A DNA stretch of 64,000 nt from Chitinophagaceae bacterium (lineage in GTDB: Bacteria; Bacteroidota; Bacteroidia; Chitinophagales; Chitinophagaceae), in NCBI GenBank assembly GCA_016719015.1, contig JADKAZ010000001.1:1240001-1304000 (forward strand), written 5' to 3'. A program made the position numbers and the translations under genes. How positions within the stretch are numbered: the stretch's first letter is position 1; every line of letters begins with the position of its first letter. The notes under the pieces are model-generated. The model was not told the origin of the DNA. It worked only from the letters and a program-made list of their open reading frames with translations, and did not search any database. Below, piece by piece: positions 1 through 8,434 of this stretch.

Positions 1-301
1 TATATTTGCTTACCAGCTTGTTGATGAAATAGCCAATCATCATTGTAACGATAGGATTCTTCAATAATCCGCCGATGCCACCGCCGGAACCTGCAGCAGA
101 GTTGGATGTGGAACCGCCGCCTTTAAAAAGATCCAGGATGTTTTGAAATCCACCACCCGCCATGATATTTTGAAAGCCACTTCCAATGGTTTTTGTGGCA
201 TCTGTAATAATATCTTCATTATACTCATTGGGAACTTCCGGATTTTCAACTACGGTTTCCTTTCCAAATTGCTTTACGAGGTCTAAAAGCTGATCTAACA
301 T
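1..301 (-). CDS. hypothetical protein, 3' part cut by window edge
   Basis: An open minus-strand frame starts at ATG 301-299 and runs off the left edge, so only the first 100 residues are visible. They begin MLDQLLDLVKQFGKE, are acidic to about residue 30, have a Gly/Ser-rich linker at 61-78 and end in a hydrophobic stretch (residues 82-96, NPIVTMMIGYFINKL) that may be membrane-associated. It loosely resembles small Bacteroidota proteins placed near DUF937/YidB, but that is a guess. It lies downstream of prfA on the same strand with a 95-nt gap. A TAAATTTG box at 388-381 (minus) could be its own -7 element, without a convincing -33. Function unknown. Confidence 0.6.
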   Translation of the reverse strand, partial: MLDQLLDLVKQFGKETVVENPEVPNEYNEDIITDATKTIGSGFQNIMAGGGFQNILDLFKGGGSTSNSAAGSGGGIGGLLKNPIVTMMIGYFINKLVSKY

Positions 302-396
302 AATTTTTGATTTTTAGAACTTAAAATATTTCAGATGAATGATTCGTGTAAAGTAGGTATTAAAGACCAGTCATTAAAAACAAATTTAACCGAAGG

Positions 397-1461
397 TTAA
401 TTTTGCTTAGCCAATTTCTCAGAATTTTCAGCAAACTGCAATGCATCTATTAGTTCATTAATGTCACCATTTAAGACTGCATCGAGGTTATAAAGTGTAA
501 GTCCGATACGGTGGTCAGTAACCCGGCCCTGCGGAAAGTTATAGGTCCTGATTTTCGCACTTCTATCCCCGGTGCTTACCAGGCTTTTCCGGTGACGGGA
601 TATTTCTTCTTCCTGTTTTCTTACCTGCTCCTCATATAGTCTTGTGCGGAGCATCTGCATAGCTTTTTCCCGGTTGCCCAGCTGTGAACGTTCTGTCTGA
701 CATATAATAACTGTTCCCGTTGGTATATGGGTCAGCATCACTTTAGTTTCCACTTTGTTTACGTTCTGTCCGCCTGCTCCACCACTGCGGGCAGTTTCCA
801 TTTTTACATCGGCGGGGTTCAATTCAAAATCTACTTCTTCAGCTTCTGGCATTACGGCTACAGTGGCAGCTGAGGTATGCACTCTTCCACTGGCTTCTGT
901 ATCGGGTACCCGCTGCACTCTATGTACACCACTTTCAAATTTCAACGTACCATATACATCGTCACCGGTAACTTCCAGTTGAACCTCCTTGTAGCCACCA
1001 GCACTCCCTTCGTTTTCGCTCAATAAAGCTGTTTTCCATCCTCTTCTTTCGCAATATCGCATATACATCCTCAGGAGGTCTCCGGCAAAAAGGCTGGCTT
1101 CATCACCCCCGGTACCAGCCCGGATCTCAAGAATAGCATTCTTTTCATCCTGCGGGTCTTTGGGTATCAGTAACTGGCGAATATGTGACTCCATTTCTGT
1201 TTTCTTTTCTTCCAATGCAGGTGCTTCCATTTTAGCCAGTTCTCTCATTTCTTCATCGCCACCTTCTATTGCCTCTTTGTAGAATTCTATATCCTCCAAT
1301 ATTTTTTTATAGTCATTATATGCCAAAACGATCTTTTCCAGGCTACGGTATTCCTTACTGGTTTCTGCAAATTTTTTGTTGTTGCCTACTATCTCTGGGT
1401 TGGTAAGTGCCACTCCCAGTTGATCAAATCTTGCTTTTATCGCTTCTAATCTGTCTAACAT
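397..1461 (-). CDS. prfA: peptide chain release factor 1 (RF1)
   Basis: Class I release factor that recognises UAA and UAG in the ribosomal A site and triggers hydrolysis of peptidyl-tRNA. The 354-residue length is normal for RF1. Visible motifs are the stop-codon recognition tripeptide PxT (P186-D-T188, in GVHRVQRVPDTEA), which separates RF1 from RF2 (SPF), and the catalytic GGQ at 230-232 within GGAGGQNVNKVETKV. The GGQ glutamine is normally methylated by PrmC, which is not in this window. The N-terminal 100 residues are the helical domain. The start is ATG 1461. A promoter-like pair (TTTC, 21 nt, TAAATTTG) lies 20-52 nt upstream, implying a short leader. Confidence 0.97.
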   Translation of the reverse strand: MLDRLEAIKARFDQLGVALTNPEIVGNNKKFAETSKEYRSLEKIVLAYNDYKKILEDIEFYKEAIEGGDEEMRELAKMEAPALEEKKTEMESHIRQLLIPKDPQDEKNAILEIRAGTGGDEASLFAGDLLRMYMRYCERRGWKTALLSENEGSAGGYKEVQLEVTGDDVYGTLKFESGVHRVQRVPDTEASGRVHTSAATVAVMPEAEEVDFELNPADVKMETARSGGAGGQNVNKVETKVMLTHIPTGTVIICQTERSQLGNREKAMQMLRTRLYEEQVRKQEEEISRHRKSLVSTGDRSAKIRTYNFPQGRVTDHRIGLTLYNLDAVLNGDINELIDALQFAENSEKLAKQN

Positions 1462-1480
1462 AATTTTATTCTCAGGGCGG

Positions 1481-1513
1481 CAAATTTAGCGATTTGGTTA
1501 TTGAGTTCTGAAA
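1481..1513 (-). promoter_or_regulatory. putative promoter of prfA
   Basis: Read on the minus strand: TTTC (1513-1510), a 21-nt spacer, then TAAATTTG (1488-1481). The -7 box matches the Bacteroidota consensus TAnnTTTG exactly and the -33 box matches TTTG at three of four bases. It would start transcription about 12-15 nt before the prfA ATG. Confidence 0.45.
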
Positions 1514-1527
1514 TTTGAATTTTGGGT

Positions 1528-2706
1528 ATGGGTTATTACAAATTCAAAGCTGACAAACTGTTTGACGGGCATCGTTTCCTGGAACAAAACAAGGTATTGA
1601 TCACTGATGAGGAAGGGAGGGTTGAAGCATTAGTTCTTGCGGAAGAAGCCGGAGATGATGTTCAGCAACTTGAAGGTATTCTTACACCGGGACTCATCAA
1701 TTGTCATTGTCATTTAGAATTAAGTCATTTAAAAAATGTTATCCCTCCACAAACTGGACTGGTCGAATTTTTATGCTCTGTTGTCACCAAAAGAGATTTT
1801 TCACCGGAGATCATTCAGCAGGAGATCGTAAAGGCAGAAAAAGAAATGTATGATAACGGCATAGTAGCCGTTGGTGATATCGGCAACACTGCTGATACCG
1901 CTGAAGTGAAAAGTAAAAGCAAGATCCGCTGGCAAAATTTTGTAGAAGTGCTGAGTTTTACTGATGAAAAAACCGAGGAAACCTTCAAGCACTATAAAAG
2001 TGTAGCCAAAAAACTGGAGGCTGCACTTCGTACATCCATTATCCCGCATCGTACATCGCTGGTTCCACATGCACCATACAGCATCAGCCCGAAAACTTTC
2101 CAACTGATCAATGAAGCGACTAAAGGACAAGTCATCTCCATCCATAACCAGGAGCATCCGGCTGAAGATGAATTATATAAAACCGGCGGCGGCGGGTACC
2201 TGAGACTCTTCCAAATATTTGGAATTGATAAATCCCCTTTCCCGGTAACCGGGAAAAGCAGCATCCGTTCTGTATTACCATATTTTAATAACGGCCAGAC
2301 CATTTTGCTTATTCATAATACGTTTATGCCAGAGGAAGATGTGATATGGGCCAATGAATACGCAGCAATCCATGGATTGAAACTGGTGTATTGCGTATGT
2401 ATTAATGCCAACCTGTACATTGAAAACAAAGTACCGCCCATAGATTTGCTGATGAAACATAACTGTCATATCGTTCTTGGCACCGACAGTTACAGCAGCA
2501 ACTGGCAGCTGAGTATTGCAAAAGAAATGGAAGCGGTTCAAAAATATTTTCCGCATATTCCGATCGAAACGATTTTGCAATGGGCTACCAGTAGTGGAGC
2601 AACGGCATTGGGATGGGAAGACGACTTGGGTAATTTTAAGAATGGGAAAAGGTCAGGAGTAATATTAATTGACAACGGCCTTGCCTCATCCCGTCGGTTA
2701 ATTTAA
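1528..2706 (+). CDS. amidohydrolase / deaminase family metalloenzyme
   Basis: Metal-dependent hydrolase of the cytosine/aminofutalosine/chlorohydrolase-type amidohydrolase superfamily. Numbered from ATG 1528 (392 residues), the visible metal and catalytic positions are H60-x-H62 (INCHCHLELSH), H181 (VPHAPYS), H206/H210 (IHNQEH), H263 and D320 (LGTDSYSSN), the usual TIM-barrel order. An in-frame TTG at 1522 would add two residues, but ATG is preferred. The substrate cannot be named; a deaminated purine or nucleoside derivative is possible. The 3' end overlaps convergent recO by 9 bp. Residues encoded at 2029-2056 come from a tandem heptamer array (CGTACAT-like) just before the conserved HAPYS motif, which looks like a low-complexity insertion. 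Confidence 0.85.
   Translation: MGYYKFKADKLFDGHRFLEQNKVLITDEEGRVEALVLAEEAGDDVQQLEGILTPGLINCHCHLELSHLKNVIPPQTGLVEFLCSVVTKRDFSPEIIQQEIVKAEKEMYDNGIVAVGDIGNTADTAEVKSKSKIRWQNFVEVLSFTDEKTEETFKHYKSVAKKLEAALRTSIIPHRTSLVPHAPYSISPKTFQLINEATKGQVISIHNQEHPAEDELYKTGGGGYLRLFQIFGIDKSPFPVTGKSSIRSVLPYFNNGQTILLIHNTFMPEEDVIWANEYAAIHGLKLVYCVCINANLYIENKVPPIDLLMKHNCHIVLGTDSYSSNWQLSIAKEMEAVQKYFPHIPIETILQWATSSGATALGWEDDLGNFKNGKRSGVILIDNGLASSRRLI
2029..2056. repeat. four tandem heptanucleotides inside the amidohydrolase gene
   Basis: The segment reads as four 7-nt units: CGTACAT, CCATTAT, CCCGCAT, CGTACAT. First and last are identical and all end in AT. It is translated as part of the amidohydrolase, ahead of HAPYS, and resembles the degenerate heptamer arrays found between genes elsewhere in this window. 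Confidence 0.5.
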
Positions 2707-3459
2707 TACTTCCCGCAGTACCGGTAAACTTTTCATCGTTCCAAAATCAGGTATATGCAACGCATAATATGTTTCATACAGATACAATAATTTGCGGCGA
2801 AAATCATGATTGAGTTTAATATCTCCCAATTCTTCCGGCTGCATCACTTTTAATAACTGAGAAGTAACAGCCGCCTGTTTATCCTCCAGGAAATGGGGAT
2901 GATCTGGTTGCGCAGACACAAATCCACCTTCATTCATATCAAGATAACTTTTCTCAGGACTATAATCATCCGTCATTCTGAAACCAAAGAAATGAGTAAG
3001 GTGTAGTGCAAAAAATAAAGGCAGGTTGGCCATGATAGCATTGTTACTTTTATCTAATTGCAAAAAACAATCTTCTGTAAAATCAAAAAGTTCAGGATTC
3101 CCCTCCGGCTGTTTTAAACATTTAGTCAGCAACTCCACCATGAACAAAGCCACCGCATTCTTTCTTACATCCGATAAAATATGCTGGTATAAATAATTCC
3201 ACTTGAATTCTTTGATACGATTCAGGTGTTTTAATTCATTATGATAAACCACCAGGTCCAGCATAGCGGATGGTTGAAAAAGATTCGCTTTGCCTGTGCC
3301 CTTTTTAGAAGAAGATCTTACCCCGTTCACCAGGTAAGATTGCACCCCAAATAACTCAGTAAATATGGTAACGATAATACTTGTTTCGCCATACTTCACT
3401 GTCCGCAGAACAATACCTCTTGTTTTATGGAGTTTATCTGGCATTTGTTTGGCCGGCAA
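2698..3459 (-). CDS. recO: DNA repair protein RecO
   Basis: RecO loads RecA on SSB-coated DNA with RecR/RecF and anneals complementary strands. The N-terminal OB-fold begins at LHKTRGIVLRTVKYGETS, a strong family signature, followed by a helical C-terminal domain. At 253 residues it has normal length. The four-cysteine zinc motif seen in many RecO proteins is absent: the region around YLDMNEGGFVSAQ has no cysteine pair. ATG 3459 is taken as the start; a second ATG at 3444 (MPDKLHKTRG) would be nearer the usual family start. It is 54 nt downstream of porZ on the same strand and overlaps the convergent amidohydrolase by 9 bp. Confidence 0.93.
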   Translation of the reverse strand: MPAKQMPDKLHKTRGIVLRTVKYGETSIIVTIFTELFGVQSYLVNGVRSSSKKGTGKANLFQPSAMLDLVVYHNELKHLNRIKEFKWNYLYQHILSDVRKNAVALFMVELLTKCLKQPEGNPELFDFTEDCFLQLDKSNNAIMANLPLFFALHLTHFFGFRMTDDYSPEKSYLDMNEGGFVSAQPDHPHFLEDKQAAVTSQLLKVMQPEELGDIKLNHDFRRKLLYLYETYYALHIPDFGTMKSLPVLREVLN

Positions 3460-3513
3460 GACGGTAAGTCAGTAAGTTTTATTTCTCTCCGTCTTATTTA
3501 CTTCCCGGAAATA

Positions 3514-5385
3514 TTATTTACTTATAAAAAAAATCTTTGTCGCTGTTCTTTCTTTCTTTCCATCATCACTTACTAAAACCAGGTACACTCCGCTGGAAAT
3601 TCGTTGTCCTTTGTAATTTCTTCCATCCCAGATGGCTTGCCCACCCAATGCTTTTGTCTGGTAAACTAATCTTCCATCCAATTCGGTGATTTTTACAATG
3701 GCATTATTTACCAGCCCCTTTATTCCTATTGTACCTGAATAACCAGGAGGTACCGGGTTGGGGAATATTAATATGTCTTCATTCCTTTCACCGCCCTCTG
3801 TTGCTGTACTCCGGAAAGAACAAATCCCTTTCGCTGTAGCAAAATACACTTCACCGGTCTTACCATCAATGGTTATCTTTTTCACATCGCTGCTTAATAA
3901 TGGACTATTGTCTTCCGTAAACTGGTAAATAACTTTTTCACCGCTGGCACTGATCAGGAATACACCATTTTTGGTGGCCACCCATTTTCTGTCGGCACCA
4001 TCCACAGCAATACTTCTCACTTGCTGGCCTTTAAACAGGAATCCGGCAAAATTTCCATTGGGCACCACCGGTAAGACCGCTTCGCAGGTTTGTGCCGAAA
4101 AAATATCCAATGGACATTGTATTACACCTATACCATCAGACGTTCCTACCCAAATAAAACCATTTTTATCTTTCGCCACGCAAAGCACTTCATTATTGGG
4201 AAGATTACCATTACCTGCTCCACCAGTATACCTTCGCCACTTATCATCATTCGTATTGTCAACAGAAGTACCATGGTCGTAGCAAATCAATCCATTTCCC
4301 AATGGTGCCACTATCCATTTGTAATTGTTATCATCAATTACAATTTGCGATAAAGCATTTTCAAACAAAGAAAAAGGGACCGTAATGGCTTTCCAGCTAT
4401 CATCATTTTTTCTAACCCTTAGTTGTTGCCCCGAACCAAAATTGGAAATCCATAAGTTATTCTCCCTGTCAAAAGCCAACCCGGCTACACGATAACTACC
4501 AGGATCGCCAACCGTAACGCCCAAATTATTTTGTTTGAAAATCTCAAACACAGGACCTGGTTTTATATGCAACAACCCACCACCATAAGAACCAGCCCAG
4601 ATAGTTTCATCTCTTTTATCAATGGCTATCGTTACATAATCCAGCAACGTGTCAATTTGATTATAGCGATAGCGGTTAATATTATTCCAGCTTCCTTCTT
4701 TGAATGTGTAAATGCCATCACCATTGTACTGATAATTCCAGGCATCATTTACCGAACCGGCAGTTGCGTAGAAGATATTGTTATAAACAACCATCTCTCC
4801 GCTTGCGGTAGCCTGCGGCGAATTCAAAATATATTGTTCATACGAAAAGGAAGCACCAAAACGGGATAAAGAGGCAAACTGGTCAGCCACCCAGGGATCA
4901 TTATTGTATAAAATTGCCTTACGGGGAAAAGATACAGCTCCCGTATTCGCTAATGTTCGGAAAACAGTTCCGTCTGCATTCAGTATCACTACCCTGCTGA
5001 TGCCGTTTGCCTGCCTTTCGCAGATTTGAATTTTATTTTCAGTAGTGTTACTGCTGATAAATGGCCAGGTGTCCGTATAAAGAAAACTCCAATTGGTTCC
5101 GTTTTGCACAAACAGCGAATCGTTTTTTTGTACAATTATTTTATCCTGCACCGTGAGCACATTATTACAAGGCCCTGCTGTCAAACCATTACCACCGCTA
5201 ACAGTTTGCCAATTGGAATAATTGGCAAGATTGGGAGAATTCCTTGCTACTTTTTTCAAACCTTCTTCTGTGGCTGCATAAAAATATGTTCCGTCACTGG
5301 TAAAGCCATTTACTTTTACCTGGTTGCCGCCGTTGCCGATAAACCAGGAATCTTTCACTTCATATCGATCGCCATCAATTACCAC
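3514..5385 (-). CDS. porZ: type IX secretion component PorZ, main part after a frameshift
   Basis: This frame carries most of PorZ: successive propeller blades recognisable by repeated W/IWVGT-type motifs (DRKWVATKNGVFLI, GFIWVGTSDGIGVI, IWAGSYGGGLLHI), then a C-terminal sorting-like domain of about 85 residues starting ILIFPNPVPPGYSG and ending KIFFISK. In type IX secretion PorZ is a surface partner of the PorU sortase that helps deliver anionic LPS to cargo. The first codon here (GTG 5385) is not a true start: protein similarity continues upstream to the G/A run at 5414-5422, where the frame must shift by one base to join the signal-peptide fragment at 5375-5815. Treat both as one interrupted gene spanning 3514-5815. 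Confidence 0.8.
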   Translation of the reverse strand: MVIDGDRYEVKDSWFIGNGGNQVKVNGFTSDGTYFYAATEEGLKKVARNSPNLANYSNWQTVSGGNGLTAGPCNNVLTVQDKIIVQKNDSLFVQNGTNWSFLYTDTWPFISSNTTENKIQICERQANGISRVVILNADGTVFRTLANTGAVSFPRKAILYNNDPWVADQFASLSRFGASFSYEQYILNSPQATASGEMVVYNNIFYATAGSVNDAWNYQYNGDGIYTFKEGSWNNINRYRYNQIDTLLDYVTIAIDKRDETIWAGSYGGGLLHIKPGPVFEIFKQNNLGVTVGDPGSYRVAGLAFDRENNLWISNFGSGQQLRVRKNDDSWKAITVPFSLFENALSQIVIDDNNYKWIVAPLGNGLICYDHGTSVDNTNDDKWRRYTGGAGNGNLPNNEVLCVAKDKNGFIWVGTSDGIGVIQCPLDIFSAQTCEAVLPVVPNGNFAGFLFKGQQVRSIAVDGADRKWVATKNGVFLISASGEKVIYQFTEDNSPLLSSDVKKITIDGKTGEVYFATAKGICSFRSTATEGGERNEDILIFPNPVPPGYSGTIGIKGLVNNAIVKITELDGRLVYQTKALGGQAIWDGRNYKGQRISSGVYLVLVSDDGKKERTATKIFFISK

Positions 5386-5815
5386 GACACCTAAACCAGT
5401 TGAGAGGTAATAATTTTTCCCCTAACGGATAAATATTGTAAATATTCTTATCGCCGATAATAGTGGAACGCTTTATATCCGGCACATTGTAAATATCATT
5501 CCTGTAAATAATATCGATATTGCTGTTGGAGTAAGCAATCAATAACTTTTTATTGGCTTCATCATATTTTATTGCACTCACACCTGTTTCCCTTAATCCA
5601 GTCACACGGCTGAACCTTTCCACGGTATTCCCGGCTATGGTTACCGAAAACAAACTGTAGGGGGTGGCACAATATACTTTACCATCACCGGCAGTTACAT
5701 CTATTGCACTATTATAGGGTAAATGCTCCCGCCACTGGCCAATAGGGGGTATGGGCTCCTGGGCCACCGTTTGCAGGGCAATAAATAAAATTAGCAGGGA
5801 TAAGATACATCTCAC
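5375..5815 (-). CDS. porZ: PorZ N-terminal fragment with signal peptide (frameshifted)
   Basis: The 146-residue frame starts at ATG 5815 with signal peptide MRCILSLLILFIALQTVAQ and the PorZ signature PIGQWREHLPYNSAIDVTA, then blade sequences up to DKNIYNIYPLGEK. After that the frame reads a short unrelated tail and stops at 5375. Removing one base from the run on the coding strand (four G then five A, plus-strand 5414-5422) gives LGENYYLSTGLGVVVIDGD, which joins the downstream frame smoothly. A TACTTTTG box lies only 5 nt before the ATG (5827-5820). The break is either a real mutation, homopolymer slippage during expression, or a sequencing error. Confidence 0.8.
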   Translation of the reverse strand: MRCILSLLILFIALQTVAQEPIPPIGQWREHLPYNSAIDVTAGDGKVYCATPYSLFSVTIAGNTVERFSRVTGLRETGVSAIKYDEANKKLLIAYSNSNIDIIYRNDIYNVPDIKRSTIIGDKNIYNIYPLGEKLLPLNWFRCRGN

Positions 5816-5896
5816 TCCCCAAAAGTATCACAAACAAGAATCCCTCTATTGGGCTTTTTTACCTTTCTTTGCGCCACTCACCATTAGTACCTGATT

Positions 5897-8218
5897 ATGT
5901 GGCAAAGGCTCGGACGTTTTATTCTCACCTACCGCTTACCCCTGTTACTTTTGCTTGCAGCACTTACTGGTTTTATGGTGTACCATGCCAGTAAAGTGGA
6001 ATTGAGTTATGACTTTTCGAAGGCTATTCCTGTAAATAATCCCAAATACAAAACTTACCAGGAATTCCGGAAAAAATTTGGCGAAGATGGCAACCTGCTT
6101 GTCATTGGCATACAAACGGACAAATTGTTCGAGGCAAACATTTTTAATTCCTATGCTGAACTTCAACGGAAACTAAAAAAATTATATGGCGTAGATGATG
6201 TTATCGGTGTTCCTTCTGCCGTAAATCTTGTAAAAGTTCCCGAAACTGAAAAGCTCAAAGCAGATACCATTTTTGCTGACCGAACACTAACACAAACAGA
6301 GATTGACAGTGCTTCAGCAATTTTTCTGAACCTGCCTTTTTATCGTCAACTCCTCTACAATCCCTCTACGAATGCCTGGCTGATGGGTGTCCGTATCAAT
6401 AAAGACCTGATGGCATCCAAGAAAAGGATGAATATTGTGAGTGAGATTAATGAACTGGCAGATGAGTTTGGCAAACAGAGCAACCTCACCATTTACAAAA
6501 GTGGCCTGCCCCATATCCGCACTGTATTATCGGGCAGGATAGTAAAAGAAATGAGGATGTTTATTATAGCCTCGATCCTCCTTTCGGCACTGATACTTTT
6601 ATTATTTTTCCGCTCTCTGAGTGCTATGTTACTTTCATTATCGGTAGTGGTATTAGGAGTAATATGGAGCTTCGCCACTATAGAAATGATGGGATACAAA
6701 ATATCTATCCTGAATGCACTGATACCGCCACTGATTGTTGTGATTGGAATACCCAACTGTATTTATTTCCTGAATAAATTTCATACGGCCTGGAATGAAA
6801 CCGGCGACAAACGAAAATCGTTGGTCATGATGATCGACAAGATGGGCATCGTTACCCTTTTCTGCAACCTTGCTGCCGCCATTGGCTTTGCCGTTTTTGC
6901 ATTGACACAAAGCCAGATACTGAGAGAGTTTGGCATTGTGGCTGGCATTAACATCATTGTACTTTTCTTTATTTCACTAATCCTGATACCCGCTGCGCTT
7001 AGTTATTTACCATCTCCCAAAAACAGGCATACAAAATACTTAAACAATCCCGGCCTCAACCGCTGGCTTGACAGGTTAGAAAGATGGTCCCTCAATCATC
7101 GCAAACTGATTTATGGTATCACCATTGCCATAGTTGCCGTTTCAATAGTTGGTGCCACCCGTTTAAAAGCACTTGGGTTTATAGTAGATGATATTCCAAA
7201 AGAAGATAAAATTTATACCGATCTCCGTTTTTTTGAAAACAATTTCAAGGGTGTAATGCCATTAGAAATAGTGATTGACACCAAAAAGAAATATGGTGTA
7301 AGCCGCAACCTGAATAACCTTGAACGGATTGATTCACTTTCCCAATTCCTGACTAAAATGCCGGGTATTGCCAAACCCTTAAGTATTGTGGAAGGATTGA
7401 AATTTGCCAAACAAGCTTTTTTTGACGGGGACAGTAACAGCTACACCATGCCTTCGAGCTATGATCTTCCGGCATTATCTCAATACCTGAATTTCAAAGG
7501 TGATTCAGTTGCTGAAAAGAATTCATTTGCCAAAATAGTATCCACTTTTATGGATAGTGCAAAACAGGAGGCCCGCATCAGCGTAAGTATGGCAGATGTG
7601 GGAAGTAGCCGGCTGCCACTAATACTTGACAGTATAACAGTAAGAGTAAATGAACTTTTTGCAAAAGACAAGTACGATGTACAACTCACCGGTACCAGTG
7701 TTACCTTCCTTGAGGGCAGCCGCTATATCCTCAATGGATTAAAAGATAGTATAGCCTGGGCATTTTTATTCATTGCCCTTTGTATGCTTTACTTGTTTCG
7801 TTCTGCCCGCATTTTACTTTGCTCTCTTATTCCCAACATCATTCCGTTGCTGATTACTGCTGGCATCATGGGTTGGGTGGGTGTTCCACTAAAACCATCT
7901 ACTGTATTAGTTTTTAGTGTGGCCCTGGGCATTGCCATCGATATTACTATCCGTTTCCTTGTCAATTATAAACAAGAGCTGCCGCATAATAATTATGATA
8001 TGAAGCAAACCGTGATAGAAACTATTCACAGCACCGGCATCAGCATCATCTACACTTCGCTGGTACTTATTGCGGGTTTTATCATTTTCTGTTTCAGCGG
8101 TTTTGATGGCACCAAGGCATTGGGATGGCTTACCTCTCTTACACTGGTTACAGCCACTTTTACTAACCTGGTATTACTACCGGCAATTCTGATTTCATTT
8201 GTAAAAATCAAGAAATAG
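5897..8218 (+). CDS. RND/MMPL-family membrane exporter
   Basis: Inner-membrane transporter of the RND superfamily, MMPL/Patched-like subgroup. The 773 residues show the duplicated architecture: TM1 (about 11-30, LPLLLLLAALTGFMVYHA), a periplasmic loop starting VELSYDFSKAIP, a TM2-6 block (IIASILLSALILLLFF to LILIPAALSYLP), a second loop, then a second TM block (AWAFLFIALCMLYLF onward) with VALGIAIDITIRFLVNYKQE, the conserved TM10-like acidic segment. No membrane-fusion or outer-membrane partner is adjacent, unlike tripartite efflux systems. Hydrophobic or lipid-like substrates are typical of MMPL proteins, but none can be assigned. It is divergent from porZ, 81 bp between start codons. Confidence 0.88.
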   Translation: MWQRLGRFILTYRLPLLLLLAALTGFMVYHASKVELSYDFSKAIPVNNPKYKTYQEFRKKFGEDGNLLVIGIQTDKLFEANIFNSYAELQRKLKKLYGVDDVIGVPSAVNLVKVPETEKLKADTIFADRTLTQTEIDSASAIFLNLPFYRQLLYNPSTNAWLMGVRINKDLMASKKRMNIVSEINELADEFGKQSNLTIYKSGLPHIRTVLSGRIVKEMRMFIIASILLSALILLLFFRSLSAMLLSLSVVVLGVIWSFATIEMMGYKISILNALIPPLIVVIGIPNCIYFLNKFHTAWNETGDKRKSLVMMIDKMGIVTLFCNLAAAIGFAVFALTQSQILREFGIVAGINIIVLFFISLILIPAALSYLPSPKNRHTKYLNNPGLNRWLDRLERWSLNHRKLIYGITIAIVAVSIVGATRLKALGFIVDDIPKEDKIYTDLRFFENNFKGVMPLEIVIDTKKKYGVSRNLNNLERIDSLSQFLTKMPGIAKPLSIVEGLKFAKQAFFDGDSNSYTMPSSYDLPALSQYLNFKGDSVAEKNSFAKIVSTFMDSAKQEARISVSMADVGSSRLPLILDSITVRVNELFAKDKYDVQLTGTSVTFLEGSRYILNGLKDSIAWAFLFIALCMLYLFRSARILLCSLIPNIIPLLITAGIMGWVGVPLKPSTVLVFSVALGIAIDITIRFLVNYKQELPHNNYDMKQTVIETIHSTGISIIYTSLVLIAGFIIFCFSGFDGTKALGWLTSLTLVTATFTNLVLLPAILISFVKIKK

Positions 8219-8378
8219 TAATCTTTTCGTAGGTAATGCAGCAAACAGGAATTTAATATTGTCAATTAATTGATTGCATCCCAACTGTAAGGCGTTAAGA
8301 AATATTAGCTCTGAAAAAATCACCCTGACCGGTTATATAAATTTTAAAAGGAATTTGTAATGACTTATATAAATTCGC

Positions 8379-8400
8379 TGTCCCGTAAGGGGCTTTTTTA
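8379..8400 (+). promoter_or_regulatory. terminator-like hairpin in the first susC leader
   Basis: GTCCC (8380-8384), loop GTAA, GGGGC (8389-8393), then a run of six T. It ends only about 35 nt before the susC ATG at 8435, leaving no room for a promoter downstream, so it more likely sits in the susC leader as an attenuator than as the terminator of the exporter 160 nt upstream. The rest of 8219-8434 is AT-rich and I could not fix a promoter in it. Confidence 0.4.
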
Positions 8401-8434
8401 TCATTTTTATTTTTTTATTTAAAAATTGTCGTAC

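Noticed and set aside
61..249. A 62-codon minus-strand frame in the left edge region
   Set aside because: It is out of frame with the better-supported edge-cut gene starting at ATG 301 and has no protein-like features.
5820..5827. TACTTTTG as the promoter of a leaderless porZ
   Set aside because: The -7 match is exact but no -33 element is found and the distance to the ATG is only 5 nt, so I do not list it as a feature.
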